A DNA stretch of 46,204 nucleotides from a virus, in IMG/VR virus record IMGVR_UViG_3300021083_000075, positions 1-46,204 of that record; one strand, 5' to 3'. Both the position numbers and the translations under genes were made by a program. This document shows, in pieces, positions 15,444 to 24,095 of this stretch (the first letter of the stretch is position 1; the number at the start of each line of letters is the position of its first letter). The notes below the pieces were generated by a model. That model made no database searches, was not told the DNA's origin, and saw only the letters and a program-made list of their open reading frames with translations.

Positions 15444-15913
15444 AGTTCGAGAACGATGACATTCAACTAGACGGATTGGCTCGGTTGACCCATGCGATCA
15501 ACATGAAGAATCCTCCGCATATCGAAGTAGGGATTATCTCCGCTAGCGCTCGTGACGACGGACAAAGTAACGCTGAGATCGGAGCGGCGCACGAATACGG
15601 CGTACCCGCTCACAACTTAGCCTCTCGCTCGTTTTTGCGTATGCCATTGATTAACCACTTACAGGATGAGATGGAAAGCTCTGGATTGATTGCCGAGAAG
15701 CAACTTAAACAAGTAATTGAAACCGGCACTATTCGACCGTGGTTAGATCAGATCGCTATCACGGCTAAGCGTACGGTTTTGAAAGCCTTTGAAACCGAGG
15801 GTTGGGGAACTTGGAAACCGTGGGTTGACCCTGATTACACCAATAACGCCATGATGATTTTGCACGATACCGGACAACTCGAGGGCGCTCAAGACGCTCA
15901 GGTGGTTGACTAA
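15440..15913 (+). CDS. neck/tail completion protein, HK97 gp10-like
   Basis: A 157-residue protein. PHIEVGIISA near the N-terminus followed by SNAEIGAAHEYG and SRSFLRMPL (residues 60-68) is the signature of gp10-type minor tail/neck proteins. In contractile-tail phages these act in joining tail to head. It starts in an ATGA overlap and is followed directly by the next neck gene sharing TAATG. Confidence 0.75.
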   Translation: MKFENDDIQLDGLARLTHAINMKNPPHIEVGIISASARDDGQSNAEIGAAHEYGVPAHNLASRSFLRMPLINHLQDEMESSGLIAEKQLKQVIETGTIRPWLDQIAITAKRTVLKAFETEGWGTWKPWVDPDYTNNAMMILHDTGQLEGAQDAQVVD

Positions 15914-16383
15914 TGATTACACCTAAAACTATCCAAAATGCTGGAAACATTACTCTCGCCGATAAAGCGGGATTCGTCCCTCAAATGGGCGGCGCTATGC
16001 AAGGCTGGTTTCAACCGATGGAATTCATCCTAATCGAGAAAACTATCTCGGGTGGTTTCTTGGTCGAAAGCGGGGACGCTAAACAATCGTGGACGTCGCC
16101 GGACGGGACTGTTGTTCAAGGTGCTCTAGTTAACTTCATGGGCATACTTCTGCCTGAGGCTAGAACGCTCGCCATGGAAAACGTCGGTCAACGTACTTGG
16201 TCAGGATACGACCTTTACTCTGCTCCGCAATTAGATCTGAAAGCGGATGATTGCGTTTTCTACAAAGACATTCAATACCGTGTTTTAGCCAAGTGGGACT
16301 ACAAGCTCTATCAATTCATGCAGTATTTTTTGATGCAGGATTACACTTTATCTGGGCCGTTAGTGCCGGGGTTACCTCAATGA
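15913..16383 (+). CDS. head-tail joining protein, unknown family
   Basis: A 156-residue protein with a beta-rich second half (GYDLYSAPQLDLKADDCVFY, then IQYRVLAKWDYKLYQFM). The pattern, in which a required potential or value is specified in a small barrel, resembles head-closure proteins, and it lies in the neck cluster between gp10-like and tail-terminator-like genes. The role is inferred from order. Confidence 0.6.
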   Translation: MITPKTIQNAGNITLADKAGFVPQMGGAMQGWFQPMEFILIEKTISGGFLVESGDAKQSWTSPDGTVVQGALVNFMGILLPEARTLAMENVGQRTWSGYDLYSAPQLDLKADDCVFYKDIQYRVLAKWDYKLYQFMQYFLMQDYTLSGPLVPGLPQ

Positions 16384-17165
16384 CCCTAGCGATAATTGGA
16401 ACCAAGAGCGCTTTACTACCTAATAACACCGCTTCATTCATTGGAACGGGCGGTACCGGCCCTTACACCTATTCCGTTGCGCCTTTCGTCTTAAATATGT
16501 CAGGTGCGGGCGGGACTATCAATTCATCGACCGGCCTTTATACGGCTCCGGCTACCGTTCAGACTTCGCCTCGCAACTTCTATGACCAAGTGATCGTCAC
16601 TGACTCAGCTACTCCAACGCCTAACACAGCGACGGCTAATGTGTTGGTTGGCTATCCTTGGATGCTAGTAGCTGACATTTTAATCACGGCCCTATCGTTA
16701 ACTCTGGACCGAGTTTACTTTTGGAACGTTAAAGACAATATGCCGAAAGATAACAGCATGTTTTTAGTTATCGCTATGCCCAGACAGAAACCTATCGCCT
16801 CAAACAACTACCCTAGCGGGACGGCTATTGATGAAGGCGGTCCGGGTTGGAGTCAGGCGACTTCGTGGACTCAAGTTAACTCGACTCTCGATATTCACGT
16901 TTACTCTCGTGGGCTCGATGCTCTCTACCGTCTGCCTGAAATCTTCGCCGCACTTCAAGGGCAATACTGCCGGAATCAACAAAGGGCTTGCGGGTTCTAT
17001 CTCTCGAAAGTCCCTCACAACGCTGTAGACGTCAGTGGTATTGATGGGGCCGCTATCCCGTATCACTACGTTATTTCGCTCGAATGTATTTGGACGTTTA
17101 GCTACACACAGGCACCGCCTTACTGGGCGACTTTTGCTGAGCCTGAAATTTTAGTAAGTAATTAA
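16380..17165 (+). CDS. neck terminator-like protein with N-terminal Ig-like domain
   Basis: A 261-residue protein; ATG 16380 is in an ATGA overlap. Residues about 1-100 are an Ig-like module (GGTGPYTYSVAPF, then VIVTDSATPTP). The rest (DILITALSLTLDRVYFWNVK onward, with PSGTAIDEGGPGW and LDIHVYSRGLDAL) resembles LIC_12616-type phage neck terminator proteins that cap the tail tube. It is the last neck gene before the sheath. Confidence 0.65.
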   Translation: MTLAIIGTKSALLPNNTASFIGTGGTGPYTYSVAPFVLNMSGAGGTINSSTGLYTAPATVQTSPRNFYDQVIVTDSATPTPNTATANVLVGYPWMLVADILITALSLTLDRVYFWNVKDNMPKDNSMFLVIAMPRQKPIASNNYPSGTAIDEGGPGWSQATSWTQVNSTLDIHVYSRGLDALYRLPEIFAALQGQYCRNQQRACGFYLSKVPHNAVDVSGIDGAAIPYHYVISLECIWTFSYTQAPPYWATFAEPEILVSN

Positions 17166-17176
17166 AGGGGTAGAAC

Positions 17177-18637
17177 ATGGCAACAAGTTATTTTCCGTTA
17201 AGTTCAGTTATCACGGTTTCTCTGAGTGGTGGCTCTCCGGGGTTCGCTGGTTTCAATACCGGCAACTTGGCAATCTTCTCTGATGAATTGGCGGGTAATG
17301 CGTTCCCTGCTGGCGGGATTCAATACTACCTGACGCCTACTCAAGTCGGTATTGATTTTGGTACGTCCTCAAGGACTTATGCTTTAGCCAATGCTATATT
17401 TTCACAGAATCCAAACATTCTGGCGGCTAGCGGACAGTTAATCATTGTCGCTATGAAGGTATCTACTCAGACATTGCTTTTGTCTGGGGTGCCTGCCAGT
17501 GGTTCGACTGAATTAACGTGGGGTGGTAATTCGACTACCGAATTGACTTGGAGTTCAACCGCTTCTCAGATTCAGACAGCCGTTCAATTGTTACCAGGGT
17601 TATCTCAAGCTACCGTTACGGGAACATTTACTGCCAATGATGTGGCGATCACTTTAAATGGAGTTTATGGAGCGGCCCCCTCGCTATTCACTTTAAGCTC
17701 GAACACGTTGGAAACTTCGGGTTCTTCAGCGATCACTTTAACGAGCGCTACCAATGCCGGTGGCGAATCGATTACGAGCTGTTTAAATCGTACAGTGAAT
17801 TCAACAGCTTACGCCGCTGTTATCCCGAACGAGCTTTACGAAACTATTGGGGCTACGGATTACAACGCCGCCGCTTCTGCCTTCCAAGCCCTGAAAATCT
17901 TCTGGGGTGTGGTTGGTACTCTGGACTCAGAAAATACGAATCCTTCTGGCGTTTTCTACGCAAACATGGAAGCCGGAAATAACCAGACTCGTTCGTTGAC
18001 TTATCTCTCTCCGAGCGGTTCTGGTTTCCCTGCCTTGCAGTACTTGGGTGGATATTTCAGCCGTTTGATGTCCGTCAATTACAACGGGAATAACACTAAG
18101 TTGACCATGAACTTGAAGCAATTAAACGGCGTTCCTGTCGATTCTACAATCGCTCCGGGTTCGACGTTCAACGACGCTCAAGCCGCTGGCTCGGACGTTT
18201 ATGTCTCAACCGCTGGAGTGGCTGGCGTTCGTTCGTTCGGCGCTAACTTATTCGCTGACCAAGTTACGGGCCGTCTCTGGTTACAGGGTGCGATTCAAAC
18301 CGCTTACTTTAACCTGTTAGCTCAAACCTCAACCGAGATTAACCAAAGTCAGGACGGATTGAACACAATCACCGCCGCTCTTAAAGCCGTGATGCAACAG
18401 GGTGTCACTTGCGGTTATATCGCTTCGGGTGGTACTTGGAATAGCCCTGACACTTTCGGGAACTTGAGTAATTTCTACTCAAACATCTCGAACTACGGTT
18501 TCTATATTTACTTCCCGCCTGCGTCTCAGCAATCGGCTAGTAATTTGATTAACCGTGTCGCTCCTCTTTGTCAGATCGCCTACATCGAGAACACGCCTAT
18601 TCATACAGCTAGTGTGCAGTTAATCGTTCAAGCTTAA
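17177..18637 (+). CDS. tail sheath protein (DUF3383-like)
   Basis: A 486-residue protein with ribosome-binding AGGGG. The N-terminus (FPLSSVITVSLSGGSPGFAG) and C-terminus (YIENTPIHTASVQLIVQA) match DUF3383 sheath proteins. Between residues about 112 and 205 sits an added beta-rich domain (repeated ELTW strands, then VQLLPGLSQATVTGTF) absent from short sheaths. The sheath contracts to drive the tube through the host envelope, so the phage is a myovirus. The tube gene follows directly. Confidence 0.8.
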   Translation: MATSYFPLSSVITVSLSGGSPGFAGFNTGNLAIFSDELAGNAFPAGGIQYYLTPTQVGIDFGTSSRTYALANAIFSQNPNILAASGQLIIVAMKVSTQTLLLSGVPASGSTELTWGGNSTTELTWSSTASQIQTAVQLLPGLSQATVTGTFTANDVAITLNGVYGAAPSLFTLSSNTLETSGSSAITLTSATNAGGESITSCLNRTVNSTAYAAVIPNELYETIGATDYNAAASAFQALKIFWGVVGTLDSENTNPSGVFYANMEAGNNQTRSLTYLSPSGSGFPALQYLGGYFSRLMSVNYNGNNTKLTMNLKQLNGVPVDSTIAPGSTFNDAQAAGSDVYVSTAGVAGVRSFGANLFADQVTGRLWLQGAIQTAYFNLLAQTSTEINQSQDGLNTITAALKAVMQQGVTCGYIASGGTWNSPDTFGNLSNFYSNISNYGFYIYFPPASQQSASNLINRVAPLCQIAYIENTPIHTASVQLIVQA

Positions 18638-18655
18638 TTAAAAGGAGAATAAGTT

Positions 18656-19150
18656 ATGCCAAGCACAGCGCCGGGGATTTTCAATATCACAGCCGCCGAT
18701 ACCCTCACTATCACGGGTATGTTTAACGGTTCGTTGACGACTCAAGTTTTCAACACCTTAGCGGATAAAAGCACAGTTCACGTCGAATTCCCTAATGACA
18801 TGGTTACGGTGACTATCGGCAAGAACGGTAACGCTATTTTCGCCGCTAACAAAAAAGGCTCGATGGCTGACATGGACTTGCGCCCGTTACTCGGAAACGT
18901 TGATGACGTATTCCTTACCGGACAAATCGCCCAATGGTTAAACGCTCCTACAGCGTTTGTACTTTTGACGGGTACTTTCGTCAAGAACTTAGGCGACGGT
19001 CAAGGCAATCAAAAGAAAGTATCGTACATCTTAAATGGTGGCGTCGTGACTAAGAACCCGGTTTTGACTGAGAACGTTGAAGGCGATACCGATCAGGCCG
19101 TCGCAATGTATAAAGTCCGCTGGGCTAGCGCTGTTCGTGTAATCGACTAA
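18656..19150 (+). CDS. tail tube protein (DUF3277-like)
   Basis: A 164-residue protein, ribosome-binding AAAAGGAG. It is strand-rich with NDMVTVTIGKNGNAIF and GSMADMDLRPLLG (about residues 68-80), the pattern of the DUF3277 family of contractile tail tubes. A late loop contains VTKNPVLTENVEGD. Its place between sheath and chaperones is standard. Confidence 0.8.
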   Translation: MPSTAPGIFNITAADTLTITGMFNGSLTTQVFNTLADKSTVHVEFPNDMVTVTIGKNGNAIFAANKKGSMADMDLRPLLGNVDDVFLTGQIAQWLNAPTAFVLLTGTFVKNLGDGQGNQKKVSYILNGGVVTKNPVLTENVEGDTDQAVAMYKVRWASAVRVID

Positions 19151-19165
19151 TTTTAAGGGGGAATT

Positions 19166-19609
19166 ATGGAACTGAGTGGAAGAAGTATAACTTTGCCTTC
19201 GGGCGCTACGTTGTACGCTAAACCGGCTCGATACGAGGAAACGGAAGAGTTTTTAGGCTCTTTCCTAAGGTCGGTAGTTGGATTGCCCTCGGACTTCACG
19301 AAAGAGGACGGGACGATTAACGAAGCGTCAATCAAGGTAGTTTCAGAGATTGTCGTCTCTAAAGTATTCACTGACAAAGAACTCAAGTCAGCTATGTGGA
19401 AATGCTTAAGTCATTTCCTCTATGTCAAAAAAGAAGGCTCTGCCCCTGAAAAGGTGTTGCCTTTGATATTTGATAACGGGACGGCTGACCGTGGTGATTT
19501 AGCGGATATATTTTACGAGTGCGCTTACGAGAACTTTTTACCTTTTCTAAAGGGCCTATACGGCGTGTCAAGTCGCCTCCAAGATCAGATAAAAACTTCC
19601 CTGAAGTAG
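19166..19609 (+). CDS. tail assembly chaperone, unshifted product
   Basis: A 147-residue helical protein, AAGGGGG upstream. It lies between tube and tape measure genes, where tail chaperones are always found, and its 3' end overlaps a second frame lacking a credible start. It coats the tape measure during tail assembly by analogy with the lambda gpG/gpGT system. A canonical slippery heptamer at codons 129-130 allows a shifted, longer form. Confidence 0.8.
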   Translation: MELSGRSITLPSGATLYAKPARYEETEEFLGSFLRSVVGLPSDFTKEDGTINEASIKVVSEIVVSKVFTDKELKSAMWKCLSHFLYVKKEGSAPEKVLPLIFDNGTADRGDLADIFYECAYENFLPFLKGLYGVSSRLQDQIKTSLK

Positions 19610-19788
19610 TCGTATCAGGCCCTAACGAACCGCTATTAGTTTATTTTCAACTTTGTGAGCATGGTTATGCCTCTTCCATAGCACAAGCTCGTGAGATGAC
19701 GGCATACGAAGTATTTCAGTGTTTGTACCAGATAAAGTTTAAGGCCGAATACGAGGCCAAGTATTGGGAGTTAAACAGTGGGAATTGA
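19166..19788 (+). CDS. tail assembly chaperone, predicted -1 frameshift fusion
   Basis: The ribosome is predicted to read 130 codons, slip back one base at A-AAG-GGC (19549-19555) and continue in the -1 frame to the stop at 19788, giving 207 residues. The extension reads PEVVVSGPNEPLLVYFQL, then a helical EYEAKYWEL end. It is well formed and overlaps the tape measure start. This is the gpGT-type product that recruits tube subunits. The shifted frame has no good independent start codon with a ribosome-binding site. Confidence 0.8.
19549..19577 (+). promoter_or_regulatory. programmed -1 frameshift site with downstream stem
   Basis: The heptamer AAAGGGC (19549-19555) is in the correct register X-XXY-YYZ for the chaperone frame. 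Six bases later, GGCG (19562-19565) can pair with CGCC (19574-19577) around an 8-base loop, a stimulatory stem at usual spacing. Confidence 0.8.
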
Positions 19789-20839
19789 AGCGGGAAGATT
19801 CTTCGTCAACCTAGGTTTAACCGGCGCTGAAAAGACTGTTAGCGGTCTTGCTCAGGTTAACGATCATTTCTCGGGGCTTAAAGACCTTTCTACTGAGGCA
19901 AAACTAGCCATTCTCGCCGCTCTTGCGGGGCTTGAACAGATGGTTTCTTATTCCGGTAAATTTGGGAACGAGATAACTAAAACAACCGCTTACCTAAATT
20001 TAAACACTCAGGCGCTTCAAATGTGGGATAACGCCGCCCAAAGAGCTGGCGCAACTGCCGGGCAAACAACTAAACAATTTGAGAGTATTCGCAATCACAT
20101 GCTCGATATTATGACCGGCAACGGGCCTAAGAATTTCATGCCTACTTTGCTTGCTGAAATGGGAGCGCAGGGTCAGAAATTCACTCCCGAAGAAGAAAAA
20201 GGACAAGCAGGATATTGGGCTGAGCATCCCGATTTACTTTTCAAACACTTCCTACAACTTCATAAACGCAAGGGATTGAGCGATTCTATGCTCGGATACA
20301 TGTTTGAAGGGGCCGGAATCGACACGGATTTAACGGCGAGAAATCAAAAGTTTGGCGCTTTCAGTGATAAAAACATGGCGCTTGCCAGACAACAAACTAT
20401 AAGCAATTCAGACATTCAAAAGCTTGCTCAGCTTAATAGCGCTTGGAAAGATTTCGGTATTGAATCTGAGCGAATTGTTAAATTGCTATCAACCGGTCTT
20501 TTACCAATAGTGCAAAAAATGGCTGACGCTATGGCGTTTATTGCTAACTTCTTAGAGGCTAAAAATAGATTTCATGAGTTGAAGCCAGAGGTTAGGACAA
20601 AGATTTCGGAAAACGCTTATGAAAAAATGTACGGCACAAAGTTTTTAGGCGCTGATATGACGGCTCCGAAGTCTGGCGGGAATACGACTACGGTTCAAGT
20701 AACGGCACCCGTTTCGATAACGTTGGGCGGTAAAGATATAGGTGTGACGGCTAAAAACATGGAAGCGGTAATAGAGAAGGCGTTTACGGCTGTATTTACT
20801 AAGACCATCTCTAAACTTGCTCCGACTGCGGGGCCATAA
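19778..20839 (+). CDS. tail tape measure protein (short)
   Basis: A 353-residue protein, GTG start inside the chaperone end. The N-terminus (FFVNLGLTGAEKTVSGLAQV) and alternating helices (LAILAALAGLEQM, LNTQALQMWDNAAQRAGA) are typical of tape measures. A hydrophobic region near 235-260 and a final strand-helix domain (VTAPVSITLGGKD) follow. Length sets tail length at roughly 1.5 angstrom per residue, so a tail near 50 nm is expected, short for a myovirus. No lysozyme or peptidase domain is visible. Confidence 0.75.
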   Translation: MGIEAGRFFVNLGLTGAEKTVSGLAQVNDHFSGLKDLSTEAKLAILAALAGLEQMVSYSGKFGNEITKTTAYLNLNTQALQMWDNAAQRAGATAGQTTKQFESIRNHMLDIMTGNGPKNFMPTLLAEMGAQGQKFTPEEEKGQAGYWAEHPDLLFKHFLQLHKRKGLSDSMLGYMFEGAGIDTDLTARNQKFGAFSDKNMALARQQTISNSDIQKLAQLNSAWKDFGIESERIVKLLSTGLLPIVQKMADAMAFIANFLEAKNRFHELKPEVRTKISENAYEKMYGTKFLGADMTAPKSGGNTTTVQVTAPVSITLGGKDIGVTAKNMEAVIEKAFTAVFTKTISKLAPTAGP

Positions 20840-21684
20840 TGGCAATCGCCGGAATACAAAATATATCTCAGCCCGCAACGGCGCTTTCAAACCTAGCGTT
20901 AATAAGCCCGTCTACTAATTTTGGGTATCAAGCCTTTAACCCTTTAACCGGCGACGCTACGGGAGCTTCTTGGTTATTCCATTATGAGGGTGAAAACAAA
21001 GTAAAGCTTGAGGCTGACGTTACCGACTCATGGCTCGAAGATAACACCGCCGTCCAAGATCATATTATCGTAAAGCCTGAAATCGTTACCGTGAGAGGGT
21101 TTATTGGCGAAGTAGTGATCTTAGCGCCTCCGATTTTAGCCTTGGCTGAAGCGGGCTTGAATGTTTTAACTGAGATTGGAGCGTTCTCACCAAGTTACTC
21201 TGCATCGGCACAAATAGCTATTAACCAAACTCAACAGGCTTTTAACGAGGCGTTTGCGGTGGCGAATAGCGCTATCAGTGCGTGGAACTCTTTAACGGGT
21301 AACGGTGGGCCTAACCAAGTGACGGCTAACGGTGAAATACAGTCATCTAACCAGAACAACCAACAAGCAATGTTCTCCAAGATTTACGGGTATTGGAGAA
21401 ATCAGGTTAATCAAAATACGCCTAACTTGTTTCAGGTTCAAACGCCTTACGCCGTATTTGACGAGTGCGCCTTGATTGGGTGCGAGGCTACTCAAAGCGA
21501 AGACACCAATATGATGTCGGAATTCATTTTGACTTTTAAGATGGTTAGGCTCGTGAATGACAACGCCACTTCTTTGGCGTCTGCTGGGCGGGCGGCGACT
21601 CTTTCGGCTTCTCAAGTGAATAACGGGACAGTCGTTCCTTCTCCGTCAACGAACGTAATAACCATGCTTCAACAGGTGCTTTAA
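20839..21684 (+). CDS. Dit-like baseplate/tail protein
   Basis: A 281-residue protein starting with TAATG. Residues about 55-92 (KVKLEADVTDSWLEDNTAVQ, then HIIVKPEIVTVRGFIGEVV) match the Dit/gp-like beta-barrel signature in which a ligand region is followed by the 'DHI..P..V.V.G' strand. A helical insertion around residues 95-180 contains Gln/Asn-rich helices. It is the first baseplate gene after the tape measure, fitting a hub-proximal adaptor. Confidence 0.65.
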   Translation: MAIAGIQNISQPATALSNLALISPSTNFGYQAFNPLTGDATGASWLFHYEGENKVKLEADVTDSWLEDNTAVQDHIIVKPEIVTVRGFIGEVVILAPPILALAEAGLNVLTEIGAFSPSYSASAQIAINQTQQAFNEAFAVANSAISAWNSLTGNGGPNQVTANGEIQSSNQNNQQAMFSKIYGYWRNQVNQNTPNLFQVQTPYAVFDECALIGCEATQSEDTNMMSEFILTFKMVRLVNDNATSLASAGRAATLSASQVNNGTVVPSPSTNVITMLQQVL

Positions 21685-22049
21685 TGCTACAAGTAACAGG
21701 AATCACTAATCAACCTAGTCAGCAGTTAACCATCTCTATGATTGACGGCACCAAGCTAATCATGGGGCTTCAATACTGGACGGCTAATAACGGCTGGTAC
21801 TTTACTACCTTGAATTGGAATAACAGCGCATGGGTTGAAAACGGGCGTCGAGTCGTCTCTCACCCGAACATGCTCAGAAACTATCGCAACCAGATTAACT
21901 TTGGTATCGCCTGCTTTACCGCCGGAAACCTAGAGCCGTGGAATATCCAAAGTTTTAGCTCAACTACATCTAACCTTTACATACTGACGCCCGCTGAAGT
22001 CTTACAGGTTGAAACATACTTGGAGGCGCAAAAGATTGCTCAAGTATAA
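21684..22049 (+). CDS. baseplate plug protein (Pam3 gp18-like)
   Basis: A 121-residue protein with the small beta fold pattern LTISMIDGTKLIMGLQYWTA, NGWYFTTL, GRRVVSHPNML. This resembles the short 'plug' proteins of compact contractile baseplates such as that of cyanophage Pam3. Its gene sits between Dit-like and hub genes, matching that comparison. TAATG links it to the previous gene. Confidence 0.65.
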   Translation: MLQVTGITNQPSQQLTISMIDGTKLIMGLQYWTANNGWYFTTLNWNNSAWVENGRRVVSHPNMLRNYRNQINFGIACFTAGNLEPWNIQSFSSTTSNLYILTPAEVLQVETYLEAQKIAQV

Positions 22050-22980
22050 CCGTAACTATTACTTTGTTATTTCAACGAATGACGGAAGCCCAGCTATTAC
22101 CGTGGGCTATCCTCTAACTTTGGATTTTACCGTTTCAAGAAACACGATGGGCGGTATTCAAGAAGCGGACTTTACGATCTTCAACCTTGGAGAAAATACC
22201 CGCAAGCTAATCAATAAAAACTTCAATGACTTTTTAAACTCGCCAACTGTAGACGGCGACCCAATAACCAGAACTATTGATTTTTACGCTGGATACGGTC
22301 CGACTTCTAACTTGCCTTTAGTTTTCCACGGACTTATTTTTATTTGTAATTCCGTACGAGAAGAAGGTTCAACCGACTGGCAAACAAATATCACTTGCCA
22401 AGACCCCGGATTTCCAGTCACTACACAAACAGCTTTAACGGCGACGCCTAGCCAACAAGGCCTACCGTCTGTCAGAAACTTAATCGGACAACTTAATGGC
22501 GTTATCAAAGGCGGGGTTTACGGTCACGCTTTCGATTCAATCCCTAACTACAATCGGACAATAGCGTATAAGGGGGACTACCTAGGAATTTTAAATCAGA
22601 TCTGCGGGGGAAATCAGTCAGGCGGGAATTTCCATTTTGAGAACGGGGTAATCAATGTCCTTCTGGAAAACGAGGCATTTGATAACGATGGATTTCCCAC
22701 GATTAACTCTGACAGTGGGCTTTTAGGTTCTCCATACGTCGAACAAACTTGGATTTTCGCAAATATGCTTTTTGAGCCACGAGTGAAAATGGGACAAGTA
22801 GTTGATCTAGAAGCCACTGGAATTTCAGGGCTTCAAGGCATTAACGGGCAAAAGAAAGTAATGGCCTATACGCATGCGGGAACGATTTCGGGAAGTGTAG
22901 GCGGTAAGTGTCACACTCAAATACAGCTTTACGCCAATTTGAACAGCCAAGGGATTGAAATAGTAGGCGGTCAGATATGA
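22036..22980 (+). CDS. baseplate hub protein
   Basis: A 314-residue protein. TTG 22036 is preferred because GGAGG (22022-22026) lies 9 bases upstream, inside the end of the plug gene. The N-terminus (YYFVISTNDGSPAITVGYPL, then TLDFTVSRNTMGGIQEADFT and IFNLGENTRKLI) is typical of phage hub proteins of the gp27/XkdQ type. A C-terminal barrel includes VKMGQVVDLEATG. It forms the trimeric adaptor between tube and spike. Confidence 0.75.
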   Translation: MLKYNRNYYFVISTNDGSPAITVGYPLTLDFTVSRNTMGGIQEADFTIFNLGENTRKLINKNFNDFLNSPTVDGDPITRTIDFYAGYGPTSNLPLVFHGLIFICNSVREEGSTDWQTNITCQDPGFPVTTQTALTATPSQQGLPSVRNLIGQLNGVIKGGVYGHAFDSIPNYNRTIAYKGDYLGILNQICGGNQSGGNFHFENGVINVLLENEAFDNDGFPTINSDSGLLGSPYVEQTWIFANMLFEPRVKMGQVVDLEATGISGLQGINGQKKVMAYTHAGTISGSVGGKCHTQIQLYANLNSQGIEIVGGQI

Positions 22981-23708
22981 ATAAGAACACGAATTTCTTA
23001 CACCCAACGCTAGAAAACCTTCTGAAATTTCACGCTGATAGCATTTTGCTTGTGACCGCTGTCCACCATTTCGGGACTATCTCAAGCTTTAATCCTGACA
23101 CTCAAACCGCAAACGCTACTATCGATTACACGAGCGTGAACTATACCTATAACTCTCAGACCGGAAATAACGATACTACGGTTACGGCCTATCCTCCGCT
23201 AGTGGATGCGCCTGTACGGTTTGCACATAGCATGACAAACGGCGGAGTTACCTATCCCGTTGGCGTTGGCGACCGTTGCGAGATTGTTTTTAATGATAGA
23301 GACATGGATGCGTGGGCGTTTGGAATCGTGAACCAACAACCGGCAACCGCAAGACTTCACCAAATATCTGACGCCGTGATTATCGTTGGTATTAACCCGC
23401 CGGCCTCACCTGTAAAAAACTTTGACGCTAATCGGCCCATGTTAAGGGACGGTGCGGGTACTTCTTACGTTGCGGTAAATCCGTCGAATGGTAAGATACA
23501 AATCAAGAACCCTTCTCAAAACTTGGAGACTGTTTTGCAATCGATACTCTCTCACTTGGAAAGTCTTTCAAATGCTTGCGCCTCAATAACTGTTCCTGTT
23601 ACGAGTGCGCCGGGTACTAGTGGACCGCCTTTAAATGCGGCGACGTTCACTAGCCTATCGAGTGATTTATCAACTGACGCTTCTAATTTAGCGGAGGTGC
23701 TTGAGTGA
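22977..23708 (+). CDS. baseplate spike protein with Gp138 N-terminal OB domain
   Basis: A 243-residue protein starting in an ATGA overlap. The OB-like domain signature PVGVGDRCEIVFNDRDMDAW is near residues 96-115, followed by RLHQISDAVIIVGI, the classic 'H..sDa' segment of Gp138-type spikes. A short beta region (GKIQIKNPSQ) and a Ser/Thr-rich helical tail replace a long needle. It forms the central membrane-piercing spike and needs the neighbouring hub as anchor. Confidence 0.82.
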   Translation: MNKNTNFLHPTLENLLKFHADSILLVTAVHHFGTISSFNPDTQTANATIDYTSVNYTYNSQTGNNDTTVTAYPPLVDAPVRFAHSMTNGGVTYPVGVGDRCEIVFNDRDMDAWAFGIVNQQPATARLHQISDAVIIVGINPPASPVKNFDANRPMLRDGAGTSYVAVNPSNGKIQIKNPSQNLETVLQSILSHLESLSNACASITVPVTSAPGTSGPPLNAATFTSLSSDLSTDASNLAEVLE

Positions 23709-24094
23709 GTACCTTATCCGGCAATATCGTTAGAGCGCTGGATTCAACAGGCGACTGGACTATGGGCAACGGCTCTGCCGGATACTTACAAGGTGACCCA
23801 GCCGTAGCTCAACAGGTGCCGTGTAACTGCAAAGTTATTTTGGGTGAGGTTTTCTGGGCGACGAACATCGGCATTAACTGGTTCGCTTTCCTTTCGAGCG
23901 CTCAACCGCAAGCCTTGAGTTTAGCTTTACAGGCGACGACCTTAAACAGCCCGAACGTGACGGCGATTAACACGGCACAATATAAATTGGACCCAGTTAC
24001 CAGAGAGTTTTCGACGCCTACGCCGTGGGATATTTCTACGATCTTTTCGAAGTCTTTGCCGGTTAATGTCACTAGTCCGCTAACGGGAGCTTAA
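23705..24094 (+). CDS. baseplate wedge protein (GP46/gp25-type)
   Basis: A 129-residue protein, GTG start. SGNIVRALDSTGDWTMGNGS, then AVAQQVPCNCKVILGEVFW is the standard wedge-initiator pattern of 'D..GDW..G, AV.Q......GE.F'. Genes of this type precede baseplate J proteins in contractile tails, exactly as here. Confidence 0.75.
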   Translation: MSTLSGNIVRALDSTGDWTMGNGSAGYLQGDPAVAQQVPCNCKVILGEVFWATNIGINWFAFLSSAQPQALSLALQATTLNSPNVTAINTAQYKLDPVTREFSTPTPWDISTIFSKSLPVNVTSPLTGA

Positions 24095-24095
24095 C

